Source: Prevotellaceae bacterium UBA4361 (GTDB taxonomy: Bacteria; Bacteroidota; Bacteroidia; Bacteroidales; Bacteroidaceae). Taken from it: a DNA stretch of 64,000 nucleotides. Shown piece by piece: positions 6,544 to 16,004 of this stretch; position 1 is the first letter of the stretch, and every line of letters starts with the position of its first letter. The notes beneath the pieces were generated by a model. The model ran no database searches and had not been told where the DNA came from. It worked only from the letters and a program-made list of their open reading frames with translations. The DNA is taken from NCBI GenBank assembly GCA_002393575.1, contig DGSN01000025.1:1-64000 (forward strand), written 5' to 3'. The translations under genes were made by a program, and so were the position numbers.

Positions 6544-8034
6544 ATGGAAGGTAAGAAGTTGTCGGAACTGCTGGCGAAGGTAAACACTCTGGAAGTGAAG
6601 GGAAATGCCGACGTGACAGTGAATGGCGTGGTGATTGATTCGCGCCAAGTGAAGGAAGGACATCTGTTTGTGGCAGTGAGAGGTTCTCGCGTGGATGGCC
6701 ATGAATTTGTGGCAAAAGCAGTGGAACTGGGTGCCGTGGCTGTACTCTGCGAGGAACTGCCTGCTGATTGTGCTGAAGGGGTGACTTACGTGCGTGTTGC
6801 CAACACGGAACAGTGCGTGGGTGAGGTGGCATCAGCTTTCTTTGGCTATCCATCGAAGCAACTGCAACTGGTCGGTGTGACAGGTACGAATGGTAAGACT
6901 ACCGTGGCAACAACGCTCTACAACCTGTGCCGTCATTTAGGCTATAAGGCTGGTTTGCTATCTACGGTGTGCAACTATGTGGATGGCGAGGCTTTGCCAA
7001 CGGTGAACACCACTCCCGATGCAGTGACGCTGAATGCGCTGCTGGCAAGGATGGTGGAGGCAGGTTGTTCGTATGCCTTCATGGAGGTGAGTTCCCACTC
7101 GGTGGTGCAGAACCGCATTGGCGGTTTGTATTTCGCAGGTGGTGTGTTCACCAATTTGACACAAGACCATTTGGACTACCACGGCACTTTCGAAAACTAT
7201 CGCAATGCCAAGAAAAGCTTTTTCGATTCGCTGCCAAGCGATGCTTTTGCTCTGACAAATGCTGACGACAAGAACGGCGGAGTGATGGTGCAGAACACGA
7301 AGGCAACGGTGAAGACCTACTCCGTGGAGCGTATGGCTGATTTCAGGGCAAAGATTCTGGAGTGTCATTTCGAGGGCATGTACTTGCAGATGAACGGCAA
7401 GGAAGTGGGTGTGCAGTTTGTGGGTCGATTCAATGTGCAGAACTTGTTGGCAGTGTATGGCACGGCTGTGTTGTTGGGACTTGATTCCGACGCGGTGCTT
7501 GTTGGCTTGAGCGAGATGAAGCCAGTGAGTGGAAGATTTGAGGCTTTCCGTTCGCAGAAAGGCGGTTACACCGTGATTGTCGATTACGCCCATACGGACG
7601 ATGCGCTGACCAATGTGCTGACAGCTATTCACTCCGTGCTGGAAGGCAATGGTAAGGTGATTACCGTTTGTGGTGCAGGTGGCAATCGTGACAAAACGAA
7701 GCGTCCGAAGATGGCACGGGCAGCGCTGAAGCAGAGTGATGTGCTCATCGTGACAAGCGACAATCCTCGTTTCGAAGAACCACAAGACATTATCAACGAC
7801 ATGTTGGCTGGACTGGAGGATGAGACGATGCAACGTCTGATGGCTGACGAAGGCAAGAAGGTGGTGAGCATCGTGGATCGTCGAGAAGCTATTAAGGCTG
7901 CATGTCTGCTGGCTCAGAAGGGCGACGTGGTGCTGGTGGCTGGTAAGGGCCATGAGGACTACCAGGAAGTGAAAGGCGTGAAACACCACTTCGATGACAG
8001 GGAAGAGGTGAGAAACGCTATTGGGAATCATTAA
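6544..8034 (+). CDS. murE: UDP-MurNAc-tripeptide synthetase MurE (meso-DAP type)
   Basis: Adds the third residue of the stem peptide in an ATP-dependent ligation. The P-loop TGTNGKTT lies at about residues 113-120. D406-N-P-R409 is the substrate-recognition motif of meso-diaminopimelate-adding MurE, whereas lysine-type enzymes differ there, so a DAP-type wall is indicated. An in-frame TTG at 6532 would add four residues; the ATG at 6544 is preferred. The gene follows ftsI by 87 bases. Confidence 0.94.
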   Translation: MEGKKLSELLAKVNTLEVKGNADVTVNGVVIDSRQVKEGHLFVAVRGSRVDGHEFVAKAVELGAVAVLCEELPADCAEGVTYVRVANTEQCVGEVASAFFGYPSKQLQLVGVTGTNGKTTVATTLYNLCRHLGYKAGLLSTVCNYVDGEALPTVNTTPDAVTLNALLARMVEAGCSYAFMEVSSHSVVQNRIGGLYFAGGVFTNLTQDHLDYHGTFENYRNAKKSFFDSLPSDAFALTNADDKNGGVMVQNTKATVKTYSVERMADFRAKILECHFEGMYLQMNGKEVGVQFVGRFNVQNLLAVYGTAVLLGLDSDAVLVGLSEMKPVSGRFEAFRSQKGGYTVIVDYAHTDDALTNVLTAIHSVLEGNGKVITVCGAGGNRDKTKRPKMARAALKQSDVLIVTSDNPRFEEPQDIINDMLAGLEDETMQRLMADEGKKVVSIVDRREAIKAACLLAQKGDVVLVAGKGHEDYQEVKGVKHHFDDREEVRNAIGNH

Positions 8035-8155
8035 ATGAAGAATGAAGAATAGTCGCTTCGCTCTGAATGAAGAATTTATGTTTCACGGCTAATGGAATTT
8101 GTAATTTTCATTCTTCATTCTACATTCTTCGTTCTACATTAAAACTTTTTTGAAT
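8035..8155. repeat. Inverted-repeat spacer of GAAGAATGA words, murE-mraY
   Basis: The left part has repeated ATGAAGAATGAAGAAT words. The right part has TTCATTCTTCATTCTACATT words, which are the reverse complement. A long imperfect hairpin can form between the murE stop and the mraY start. No gene is seen. Confidence 0.65.
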
Positions 8156-9424
8156 ATGTTGTATCATTTGTCTGAACTGTTGAAAGAATCGAACATCCCA
8201 GGTATTGGAATGTGGTCGTATGTGTCGTTCCGTTCGCTGATGGCACTCATGTTTTCGTTGGTCATCTCTATGTGGATGGGCAAGGGTTTTATCACCTACA
8301 TGAAGCGGAAACGTCATTTGGAGAAGTCGCGCGATGCTGCGATTGACCCGTTTGGGGTGAAGAAAATCGGTGTGCCATCGATGGGTGGTGTGGTGATTAT
8401 CACTGCCATTGTGATTCCTGCCATCTTGTTGGGCAAGCTGACGAATGTGTATATGATTCTGCTCATTGCCACTGTGCTGTGGTTTGGCTTGTTGGGCTTC
8501 TTGGATGACTACATCAAGCTGAAGGGCAACAAGGACGGATTGCGTCCGAGGTGGAAGTTGCTGGGGCAGTTCTTGATGGGTGCTGCTATCGGCGTGACGT
8601 TGTGGCTGAGCCCTGACGCAGTGGTGCGTGAGAACGTCACTCGTGAAATAGACAACTCGGTGGAGGTGTATCACAAGAGTGAAGCCCGAAAATCGACGGT
8701 GACGACGGTGCCATTCGTGAAGAATAACAACTTGGACTATTACGAAGCTTTCCACTGGGTGAAAAACGGACGAGTGAAGCGTGCTTTGGGTTGGGTTCTG
8801 TTTGTGCTGGTGACGACCTTCGTGATTATGGCAGTGACCAATGGTGCTAACCTCAACGATGGTATGGATGGCATGTGCGCCGGTAATTCTGCCATCATCG
8901 GAACAGCCTTGGGCATACTTGCCTACGTGTCAGGTCACATACAGTTTGCGAGCTATTTGAACGTGATGTATATACCTGGCTCGGAGGAAATCGTGGTGTT
9001 CATCTGTGCGTTCGTAGGTTCGTTGATTGGTTTTCTCTGGTACAATGCTTATCCGGCGAAGGTTTTCATGGGCGACACCGGAAGTTTGGCGATTGGCGGC
9101 ATCATCGCTGTGACGGCTGTGATGATTCACAAGGAGCTGTTGCTACCAATTCTTTGCGGCATTTTCTTGATGGAAAGTATTTCGGTCATTCTGCAAACCA
9201 GCTATGCCAAGTATGGTAACAAGCGTGGCAAGAAACTTCGCGTGTTCAAGCGTGCTCCGTTCCACGACCACTATCGAGTGCTGCAGAGCGACTTGGATCC
9301 AAACACAAAATACCTGATTAAGCGACCAACAACTGTGCTGCAAGAGAACATGATTACCATCCGTTTCTGGATTGTCACCATCCTGTTGGCAGCTATCACG
9401 ATTATTACATTGAAAATCAGATAA
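8156..9424 (+). CDS. mraY: Phospho-MurNAc-pentapeptide transferase MraY
   Basis: Polytopic membrane enzyme that transfers phospho-MurNAc-pentapeptide to undecaprenyl phosphate, giving lipid I. Family motifs are visible: LGFLDDYIKL with the catalytic Asp pair, TNGANLNDGMDGMCAG, and FMGDTGSLAIGG. At 422 residues it is longer than the E. coli enzyme (360). The extra length lies in a hydrophilic insertion at about residues 160-200, containing VREIDNSVEVYHKSEARKS-like sequence, as is usual in Bacteroidetes. The ATG at 8156 is chosen over the in-frame TTG two codons upstream. Confidence 0.95.
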   Translation: MLYHLSELLKESNIPGIGMWSYVSFRSLMALMFSLVISMWMGKGFITYMKRKRHLEKSRDAAIDPFGVKKIGVPSMGGVVIITAIVIPAILLGKLTNVYMILLIATVLWFGLLGFLDDYIKLKGNKDGLRPRWKLLGQFLMGAAIGVTLWLSPDAVVRENVTREIDNSVEVYHKSEARKSTVTTVPFVKNNNLDYYEAFHWVKNGRVKRALGWVLFVLVTTFVIMAVTNGANLNDGMDGMCAGNSAIIGTALGILAYVSGHIQFASYLNVMYIPGSEEIVVFICAFVGSLIGFLWYNAYPAKVFMGDTGSLAIGGIIAVTAVMIHKELLLPILCGIFLMESISVILQTSYAKYGNKRGKKLRVFKRAPFHDHYRVLQSDLDPNTKYLIKRPTTVLQENMITIRFWIVTILLAAITIITLKIR

Positions 9425-9530
9425 AACTCAAAAACTCAAAAAGTCAAAGGTCAAAGGTTAAAAGGCGCCCCCAGACCTTAGTCCTTAGACTTTCGACCTA
9501 AAAATTCACAAATAAGACACGACGAAAATT
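9425..9530. repeat. Low-complexity spacer, mraY-murD
   Basis: AACTCAAAA and GGTCAAAGG words on the left are followed by a GC-rich centre (GGCGCCCCC) and CCTTAGTCCTTAGACTTTCGACC on the right, which is roughly complementary to the left part. It has the same general layout as the other spacers in this cluster but is built from different words. Confidence 0.5.
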
Positions 9531-10862
9531 ATGAAAAGGATTGTGGTATTAGGAGCAGCTGAGAGCGGTGCAGGAGCTGCTGTCTTGGCAAAGGTGAAAG
9601 GATTTGATGTGTTTGTTTCCGACATGTCGGTCATCAAGGACAAATACAAGAAACAACTTGATGAGCATGGCATTGCTTGGGAGGAAGGACATCACACAGA
9701 AGAACTGATTCTGAATGCGGACGAGGTGGTGAAGAGTCCAGGTATTCCCGACACGGCACCGATGGTGGTGAAAATCCGTGAGAAGGGTATCCATGTGATT
9801 TCTGAAATAGAATTTGCTGGACGCTACACAAATGCGAAGATGATTTGCATTACGGGTTCGAATGGTAAGACGACGACAACGTCCCTCATCTACTACATCT
9901 TGAAGGAGGCTGGCTACAATGTGGGCTTGGCTGGCAATATCGGCAGAAGCTTGGCATTGCAAGTGGCAGAGGAGCATTTCGACTACTATGTGATAGAGCT
10001 GTCGAGTTTCCAGTTGGATAACATGTACGACTTCCGTGCGGACATTGCCATTCTGATGAACATCACGCCCGACCATCTGGACCGCTACGACTACAAGATG
10101 CAGAACTATGTTGATTCGAAGATGCGAATCACTCGCAACCAGACGGAGGACGATGCCTTCATTTTCTGGAACGACGACCCTATCGTGAAGCGAGAACTGG
10201 AGAAGTACGACCTGAAAGCCAAGCTCTATCCGTTCTCTGAGTTCCATGAGAGCGATGCCATCGCCTACATCGAGGACCGTGAATATGTGATTGAGAAACC
10301 TACGCCATTCAACATGGAACAGGAAGAACTGGCACTCACGGGCAAGCATAACCTCTATAACTCGCTGGCTGCTGGTATCACGGCGAACATTGCAGGTGTG
10401 TCGAACGAAATGATTCGCAAGGGACTGAGTAGCTTTGCTGGTGTGGAGCATCGTTTGGAACGAGCAGGCAGAGTGCGTGGCGTGGATTTCGTGAACGACT
10501 CCAAGGCAACGAACGTGGATGCTTGCTGGTATGCACTGGAGAGTATGAAACAGCCAACGGTACTGATTCTGGGTGGTAAGGACAAGGGCAACGACTATTC
10601 CCACATCTTCGATTTGGTACGAGAGAAGTGCATCGGACTGGTCTTCCTCGGAGTGGATAATTCGAAGCTCCATGCTGCTTTCGATGACTTCGGCATTCCG
10701 ATTGCTGACGTGAAGAGCATGAAAGACTGCGTTGACGAATGCTACAAGATGGCAAAGCCAGGTTCGTGCGTGTTGTTGAGTCCTTGCTGCGCAAGTTTCG
10801 ACCTCTTCAAGAACATGGAGGACCGTGGCGAACAGTTTAAGGAATGCGTGAGGAATCTGTAA
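9531..10862 (+). CDS. murD: UDP-N-acetylmuramoyl-L-alanine:D-glutamate ligase MurD
   Basis: Adds D-glutamate to UDP-MurNAc-L-Ala. The N-terminal Rossmann part reads VVLGAAESGAGAA. The ATP loop TGSNGKTTT lies at 108-116, followed by the Mur-ligase metal and substrate segments (LSSFQLDN, NITPDHLDRY, NDSKATN, LILGGKDKG). At 443 residues it has normal length. It lies between mraY and ftsW as in most dcw clusters. Confidence 0.95.
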   Translation: MKRIVVLGAAESGAGAAVLAKVKGFDVFVSDMSVIKDKYKKQLDEHGIAWEEGHHTEELILNADEVVKSPGIPDTAPMVVKIREKGIHVISEIEFAGRYTNAKMICITGSNGKTTTTSLIYYILKEAGYNVGLAGNIGRSLALQVAEEHFDYYVIELSSFQLDNMYDFRADIAILMNITPDHLDRYDYKMQNYVDSKMRITRNQTEDDAFIFWNDDPIVKRELEKYDLKAKLYPFSEFHESDAIAYIEDREYVIEKPTPFNMEQEELALTGKHNLYNSLAAGITANIAGVSNEMIRKGLSSFAGVEHRLERAGRVRGVDFVNDSKATNVDACWYALESMKQPTVLILGGKDKGNDYSHIFDLVREKCIGLVFLGVDNSKLHAAFDDFGIPIADVKSMKDCVDECYKMAKPGSCVLLSPCCASFDLFKNMEDRGEQFKECVRNL

Positions 10863-11006
10863 TGAAGTAAAAACTTTGAGTGTTAAAAGTTAATCGTTAA
10901 AAGTTAATAAGATGCAACTTGTTGGCACTTTTATTTTTAACTTTTAATATTTAACTTGCCAAGTTCTAAACTCTATACTTTTAACTTTAAACTTTTAACT
11001 TACTAA
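10863..11006. repeat. Low-complexity spacer, murD-ftsW
   Basis: AAAAGTTAATCGTTAAAAGTT words on the left and TTTTTAACTTTTAATATTTAAC words on the right are complementary around a centre containing GCAACTTGTTGGC. This allows a long AT-rich hairpin between the genes. No gene is seen. Confidence 0.6.
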
Positions 11007-12305
11007 ATGGGTAAGAAAATATCGGACTATCTGAAGCTCAACATTTTCAAGGGCGACCGTGGTATTTGGATGATTTATTTCCTCCTGTGCATGGTGTCGC
11101 TCGTGGCCATTTACAGTGCTTCGAGCAACTTGACCTTCAAGAGCGGAAATCACTGGGAACCCGTGGTGAGCCAGGCTGGTTTCCTGCTGTTTGGCTTGCT
11201 CATCATCATTGCCGTCAATAACATACCATGCAAGTTCTTCAAGCTCATTCCGCTCTTTGGTATGCCGCTTGCATTGGGCATGTTGTTATACGTGCTGCTG
11301 AAGCAGAATGGCGTGAACGATGCTGCCCGCTGGATTGACATCTTCGGCGTGAAGTTTCAGCCGTCAGAATTTGCCAAGTCGATGCTGATATTGCAGATTG
11401 CCGTTGTGCTGTCGAAAGTGAACCAGCGCAAGAGGCGATTGACGGAGTCGGGCGCAAAGAATGCAAGCGCAACGATTGACAACAGTATGCGGAAGGCTTT
11501 CTATGTGGCTTCGGCATACGTCTGTGTCACTTGCGGACTGATTGCCCCTGAGAACTTCTCCACGGCAGGTATGCTTTTCTTGGTGATTGCCACGATGATG
11601 TACGTGGGAAACATACCGCTGAAGTATCTATGCAAGGGATTTGCTGTGATTTTCGTGTTAGGAGCAACGGCTTTGATACTGATGTTCGCCACACCTGAGG
11701 AAACGCTGAAAGACTATCGGCGCGCACTGACTTGGAAGCACCGCATCGAGGCGAAGTTCTCACACTCTGACTCGGACGACGAAAAGACGATCGCCAACAT
11801 GGAGGAGAAGTGGCAGGAGAACACGGCGCACATTGCCATTGCCAATTCAAATGTGGTGGGCTTGGGCGTTGGAAACTCCATTGAGCGTGACTTCCTGCCT
11901 CATGCCGAGTCGGACTTCATCTATTCCATCATTGTGGAGGAGACAGGCATCTTCGGCGGTTTGTTTGTGCTGCTGCTCTATGTGATGCTGCTCGTGAGAG
12001 TGTGGAAGATAGCGCAGAAGTGCGACAAGTATTTCCCTGCCTATTTGGTGATAGGCTTGGGGTTGATGATGGTGGTTCAAGCCTTGGTGAATATGGCTGT
12101 GTCGGTCGGTTTGTTCCCTGTGACAGGCCAGACCCTTCCGCTCATCAGTCATGGTGGCACCTCTATCATCATCACGAGTTTCAATGTGGGCATGATTCTC
12201 AGTGTGAGCCGCTATGCGCAGAGTGTGACAGAGAAAGCAAAAGCACTCCAGATGGCATCTGCCAACGAAACGGAAGAATTTGCCAGTTCGGAAGGAATGC
12301 AATAA
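11007..12305 (+). CDS. ftsW: Septal peptidoglycan polymerase FtsW
   Basis: SEDS-family membrane glycosyltransferase that polymerises lipid II at the septum with FtsI. The family segment FQPSEFAKSMLIL follows a WIDIFGVK loop. Other SEDS positions include SDFIYSIIVEETG and the end segment PLISHGGTSIII. The 432-residue length includes a larger loop at about 145-160 and a C-terminal polar tail. It lies between murD and murG. Confidence 0.94.
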   Translation: MGKKISDYLKLNIFKGDRGIWMIYFLLCMVSLVAIYSASSNLTFKSGNHWEPVVSQAGFLLFGLLIIIAVNNIPCKFFKLIPLFGMPLALGMLLYVLLKQNGVNDAARWIDIFGVKFQPSEFAKSMLILQIAVVLSKVNQRKRRLTESGAKNASATIDNSMRKAFYVASAYVCVTCGLIAPENFSTAGMLFLVIATMMYVGNIPLKYLCKGFAVIFVLGATALILMFATPEETLKDYRRALTWKHRIEAKFSHSDSDDEKTIANMEEKWQENTAHIAIANSNVVGLGVGNSIERDFLPHAESDFIYSIIVEETGIFGGLFVLLLYVMLLVRVWKIAQKCDKYFPAYLVIGLGLMMVVQALVNMAVSVGLFPVTGQTLPLISHGGTSIIITSFNVGMILSVSRYAQSVTEKAKALQMASANETEEFASSEGMQ

Positions 12306-12482
12306 CGGACGTGAAGGAGAGGGAAAAGCTGTTTTCTCTCTCCGTTCTTTCCTCTTGTTGCAAATGTTTTTACTTAGAAAAGATTGTACTGAAAAGTAGT
12401 CCGATTCTCATACGAAATATCAAATTTATAGACAGATGCGTAATTTCTTGGTGAAAAAAAAGGAAAAATCACGAGAAATTCG

Positions 12483-12490
12483 TATTTTTG
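12483..12490 (+). promoter_or_regulatory. -7 box of an internal promoter before murG
   Basis: TATTTTTG fits TAnnTTTG and lies 28 bases upstream of the murG ATG in a 213-base gap rich in A and T. It would let murG-murC-ftsQ-ftsA-ftsZ be transcribed independently of the mraZ promoter. Confidence 0.55.
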
Positions 12491-12518
12491 CATTTTTAAG
12501 ACAAGAACAGGAAAAGAT

Positions 12519-13652
12519 ATGGAATTGAAAGAACCATTGAGAGTTATCGTGAGTGGTGGTGGAACAGGGGGGCATATCTTCCCTGCTGTTTCGATAGCCA
12601 ATGCTGTGAAGGCAGAGCATCCCGATGCGGAAATCCTGTTTGTGGGAGCTGAGGGACGTATGGAGATGCAGCGAGTTCCCGCTGCTGGCTACAAGATTAT
12701 CGGCTTGCCCATAGCTGGTTTCGACCGCAAGAACCTGTTGAAGAACGTGGTTGTTCTCTACAAGATAGCCAAAAGCCAGTGGAAAGCCCGCAAAATCATC
12801 AAGGATTTCAAACCGCATGTAGTGGTGGGTGTTGGTGGCTATGCCAGTGGTCCAACGCTGAAGACGGCAGGACAGATGGGCATTCCAACGCTGATTCAGG
12901 AGCAGAACTCGTATGCTGGTGTAACCAACAAGTTGCTGGCGAAGTCTGCCAAGAAGATTTGTGTGGCTTACGATGGCATGGAGCGTTTCTTTCCTGCTGA
13001 GAAAATCATCAAGACAGGCAATCCTGTTCGCCAGAATCTGTTGGATGCGAAGGTGACCAAGGAGGAGGCGACGAAAAGTTTCGGCCTCGACCCTCAGAAG
13101 CGCACAGTGCTGGTGATAGGTGGAAGTCTGGGAGCAAGAACCGTGAATGAAAGCATCTTGCAGCACCTTGAGGAGATTCGTTCGTCGAAAGCGGTGCAGT
13201 TTATTTGGCAGACTGGTAAATACTATAGCCAGGAGATAGGTGAGGCTCTTGCCAAGGAAGCCCCCGTGGATAACATGAAGGTGATGGACTTCATTTCGAA
13301 CATGGACAATGCCTACATGGCTGCCGACCTCGTGATTTCACGTGCTGGTGCCAGTTCCATTTCTGAGCTTTGCTTGCTGAAGAAACCATGCATCTTGGTT
13401 CCTTCGCCAAATGTGGCAGAGGACCATCAGACAAAGAATGCCCAGGCACTCTCGACGAAAGGCGCTGCCATCTTTGTGAAAGATAGTGATGCCAGAAACG
13501 AATTGATTCCACTTGCGCTGAAAACCGTGATGGACGATGCCCAGTTGTCGTCGCTTAGCGAGAATGTGGGAAAGTTGGCTTACCACGATTCAGCCAAGAG
13601 GATTGCTGATGAAGTTTACAAGTTAGCGGTAGAGTATCAGGGAGGAAAATGA
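12519..13652 (+). CDS. murG: UDP-GlcNAc:lipid I GlcNAc transferase MurG
   Basis: Peripheral membrane glycosyltransferase (GT28) that converts lipid I to lipid II. The N-terminal glycine loop SGGGTGGHIFPA lies at 12-23. Further family segments are VGVGGYASGPT, PTLIQEQNSYAGVTN, the second glycine loop IGGSLGARTVNE, and the donor site ISRAGASSISEL. At 377 residues length is normal. It follows its own probable promoter. Confidence 0.95.
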   Translation: MELKEPLRVIVSGGGTGGHIFPAVSIANAVKAEHPDAEILFVGAEGRMEMQRVPAAGYKIIGLPIAGFDRKNLLKNVVVLYKIAKSQWKARKIIKDFKPHVVVGVGGYASGPTLKTAGQMGIPTLIQEQNSYAGVTNKLLAKSAKKICVAYDGMERFFPAEKIIKTGNPVRQNLLDAKVTKEEATKSFGLDPQKRTVLVIGGSLGARTVNESILQHLEEIRSSKAVQFIWQTGKYYSQEIGEALAKEAPVDNMKVMDFISNMDNAYMAADLVISRAGASSISELCLLKKPCILVPSPNVAEDHQTKNAQALSTKGAAIFVKDSDARNELIPLALKTVMDDAQLSSLSENVGKLAYHDSAKRIADEVYKLAVEYQGGK

Positions 13653-13742
13653 GCAGATAACAGGATACAGACACGTTTCTGTTCTCCAGTTGATTTTTTT
13701 GAATTATTTTTAACGACACAAAATAGCAAGACACATAATTCG

Positions 13743-15125
13743 ATGCAGAATTTTGATAATATACGTTCGGTTTACTTTGTCGGTGCTGGTGGCATCGGCA
13801 TGAGTGCGTTGATTCGTTATTTCCTCAACAAGGGCTACCATGTGGGTGGTTACGACAAGACTCCGAGCGAACTGACCGAGTGCTTGATAAAGGAAGGGGC
13901 ACTTATTCATTATGAGGAAAACGTGGAGCTGATTCAAGATTGCTTCAAGGACAAGGAATCGACACTGGTGGTCTATACGCCAGCCGTTCCTGCCGAGCAC
14001 AAGGAACTCTGCTATTTCCGTGAGAATGGTTTTGAGATTGAGAAGCGTGCGCAGGTGTTGGGATTTCTCACCAACAAGCACAAGGGGTTGTGCGTGGCTG
14101 GAACGCATGGCAAGACTACCACATCGACGATGGCTGCACACATTCTGCACCAGTCGCACGTGGATTGCAATGCTTTCCTCGGTGGCATTTCCAAGAACTA
14201 TGGCACCAACTATATTCTCTCCGACCAGAGTGACTATGTAGTCATCGAGGCTGACGAGTTCGACCGCTCTTTCCATTGGCTCCGTCCGTGGGCAACGGTG
14301 ATTACTGCAACAGACCCTGACCATCTCGACATTTATGGAACAAAGGAAGCATACTTAGAGAGTTTCCGAAAATATACCACGCTCATCCAGAAGGGTGGAG
14401 CATTGGTCATTCACAAGAACCTCGAAATGAAGGCGGATGTGCAGGAAGGTGTGACTGTATATGACTATTCTCGTACAGAGGGTGATTTCCATGCTGAGAA
14501 CATTCGCATTGGCAATGGAGAAATCTTCTTCGATTTTGTTTCGCCAAAGGGCATCGTGAAGGATGTGCAACTCGGAGTGCCTGTGAGTATCAACATCGAG
14601 AACGGTGTGGCTGCAATGGCTTTGGCGCAGTTGGCTGGAGCCACTGATGATGAACTCCGTGAAGGTATGCGCAGCTTCCGTGGTGTGGATCGTCGGTTCG
14701 ACTTCAAGGTGAAGACGGACAAGATGGTGTTCCTGAGCGATTACGGTCATCATCCCAAGGAAATCGAACAGAGCGTGAAGTCGATTCGTGAACTTTATGC
14801 AGACAAGAAAATTGCAGCGATTTTCCAACCACATCTCTACACTCGCACTCGCGACTTCTATCAGGACTTCGCTGATGCTCTTTCGTTGCTCGACGAGGTG
14901 TTCCTTTGCGACATCTATCCAGCTCGTGAACAGCCTATCCCTGGTGTGACCAGCGAACTGATTTACGACCGTCTTCGTCCTGGCATCGAGAAGCACCTGA
15001 TTCATAAGGAGCAGATACTCGATGTTGTGAAGCAGGGAGGTTTCGACGTACTTATCTCGTTGGGTGCTGGAGATATTGAAAATTTTGTGCCAGAAATTAC
15101 CCATATTCTCGAAACGAAAGCATAG
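13743..15125 (+). CDS. murC: UDP-N-acetylmuramate:L-alanine ligase MurC
   Basis: First ligase of the cytoplasmic stem-peptide pathway. The N-terminal UDP-binding segment reads FVGAGGIGMSALIRY. The ATP loop AGTHGKTTT lies at 119-127, followed by EADEFDRSF, ATDPDHLDIYG and LSDYGHHPKEIE. At 460 residues it is of usual length. It is placed between murG and ftsQ; no ddl or murB is interposed, as is typical of Bacteroidetes clusters. Confidence 0.95.
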   Translation: MQNFDNIRSVYFVGAGGIGMSALIRYFLNKGYHVGGYDKTPSELTECLIKEGALIHYEENVELIQDCFKDKESTLVVYTPAVPAEHKELCYFRENGFEIEKRAQVLGFLTNKHKGLCVAGTHGKTTTSTMAAHILHQSHVDCNAFLGGISKNYGTNYILSDQSDYVVIEADEFDRSFHWLRPWATVITATDPDHLDIYGTKEAYLESFRKYTTLIQKGGALVIHKNLEMKADVQEGVTVYDYSRTEGDFHAENIRIGNGEIFFDFVSPKGIVKDVQLGVPVSINIENGVAAMALAQLAGATDDELREGMRSFRGVDRRFDFKVKTDKMVFLSDYGHHPKEIEQSVKSIRELYADKKIAAIFQPHLYTRTRDFYQDFADALSLLDEVFLCDIYPAREQPIPGVTSELIYDRLRPGIEKHLIHKEQILDVVKQGGFDVLISLGAGDIENFVPEITHILETKA

Positions 15126-15149
15126 AATTGCATTATAAACGACAAAACA

Positions 15150-15935
15150 GTGAAAGCAAAGCAAATATTCAAGATTATTCTCTTTGTGGTGCTCTTCATA
15201 GGAGTCATCGCCTACATCACCTACGCGATGCTCGACCTTTCGGGAGGAGACCCAAAGGAAATATGTACGGAACTTTCACTCGTGGTGGAGGAAAACCCAC
15301 ATGCCGACTTCATCAATGCTGAGCAGGTGGAGAAGATGCTGAAAGATGCCAATGTCTATCCGAAAGGCAAGTTGATGAGCGACATCGACACACGCCAGAT
15401 TGAGAATGTGTTGGCTTCCGACAATTTCATCGAGCAGGTGGAATGCTTCAAGACCAACAACGGCATGGAAGTGGGTAGCGGAAAGGTGTGTGTGCGTGTC
15501 ACGCAGCGAACACCCGTGGTTTATGTGTTGCCCGATAACGGCAACGGTTACTACGTGGATGGCGAAGGCACCATCATTCCTAACACGGTTTATGCCAAGA
15601 ACATTGTTACAGCCACAGGAAACATCGCCCAGCAATATGCCATTGAGCAGTTGGCTCCTTTTGGTGCTTTTATTCAGAAGGACGCTTTTTGGGACAATCA
15701 AATCGAACAGATTTATGTGTCGCTCGATGCAAAGCGCCAGCCCGTTGTGACGCTCGTGCCAAGAGTGGGAGACCAAACCATCTACTTGGGTTCGCTCGAC
15801 CAGTTTGGGAAGAAATTGCGTCGCATGAGAATTTTCTACGACAAGGCGCTTCCCAAGGTGGGCTGGAACAAATACTCTCGCTTCAATCTGGAATACGACA
15901 ACCAGGTGGTATGCACGAAGCGAAAGAAACGATAA
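15150..15935 (+). CDS. ftsQ: FtsQ-like cell-division protein
   Basis: Bitopic protein of 261 residues with a transmembrane helix at about 7-27 and a periplasmic POTRA-like and beta domain. Visible segments are DIDTRQIENVLASDNFIEQV, VCVRVTQRTPVVYVL and YYVDGEGTII. FtsQ links early and late divisome proteins through the FtsQLB complex. The start is GTG at 15150, 24 bases after the murC stop, giving a short basic N-terminus before the helix. Sequence conservation is weak, so context and topology support the call. Confidence 0.85.
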   Translation: MKAKQIFKIILFVVLFIGVIAYITYAMLDLSGGDPKEICTELSLVVEENPHADFINAEQVEKMLKDANVYPKGKLMSDIDTRQIENVLASDNFIEQVECFKTNNGMEVGSGKVCVRVTQRTPVVYVLPDNGNGYYVDGEGTIIPNTVYAKNIVTATGNIAQQYAIEQLAPFGAFIQKDAFWDNQIEQIYVSLDAKRQPVVTLVPRVGDQTIYLGSLDQFGKKLRRMRIFYDKALPKVGWNKYSRFNLEYDNQVVCTKRKKR

Positions 15936-16004
15936 CAACATAAACATCATACACAAAATACCAGTTTCTCAAAAGTTTTGTGAAATAAAATAAAACAACA
16001 ATAT

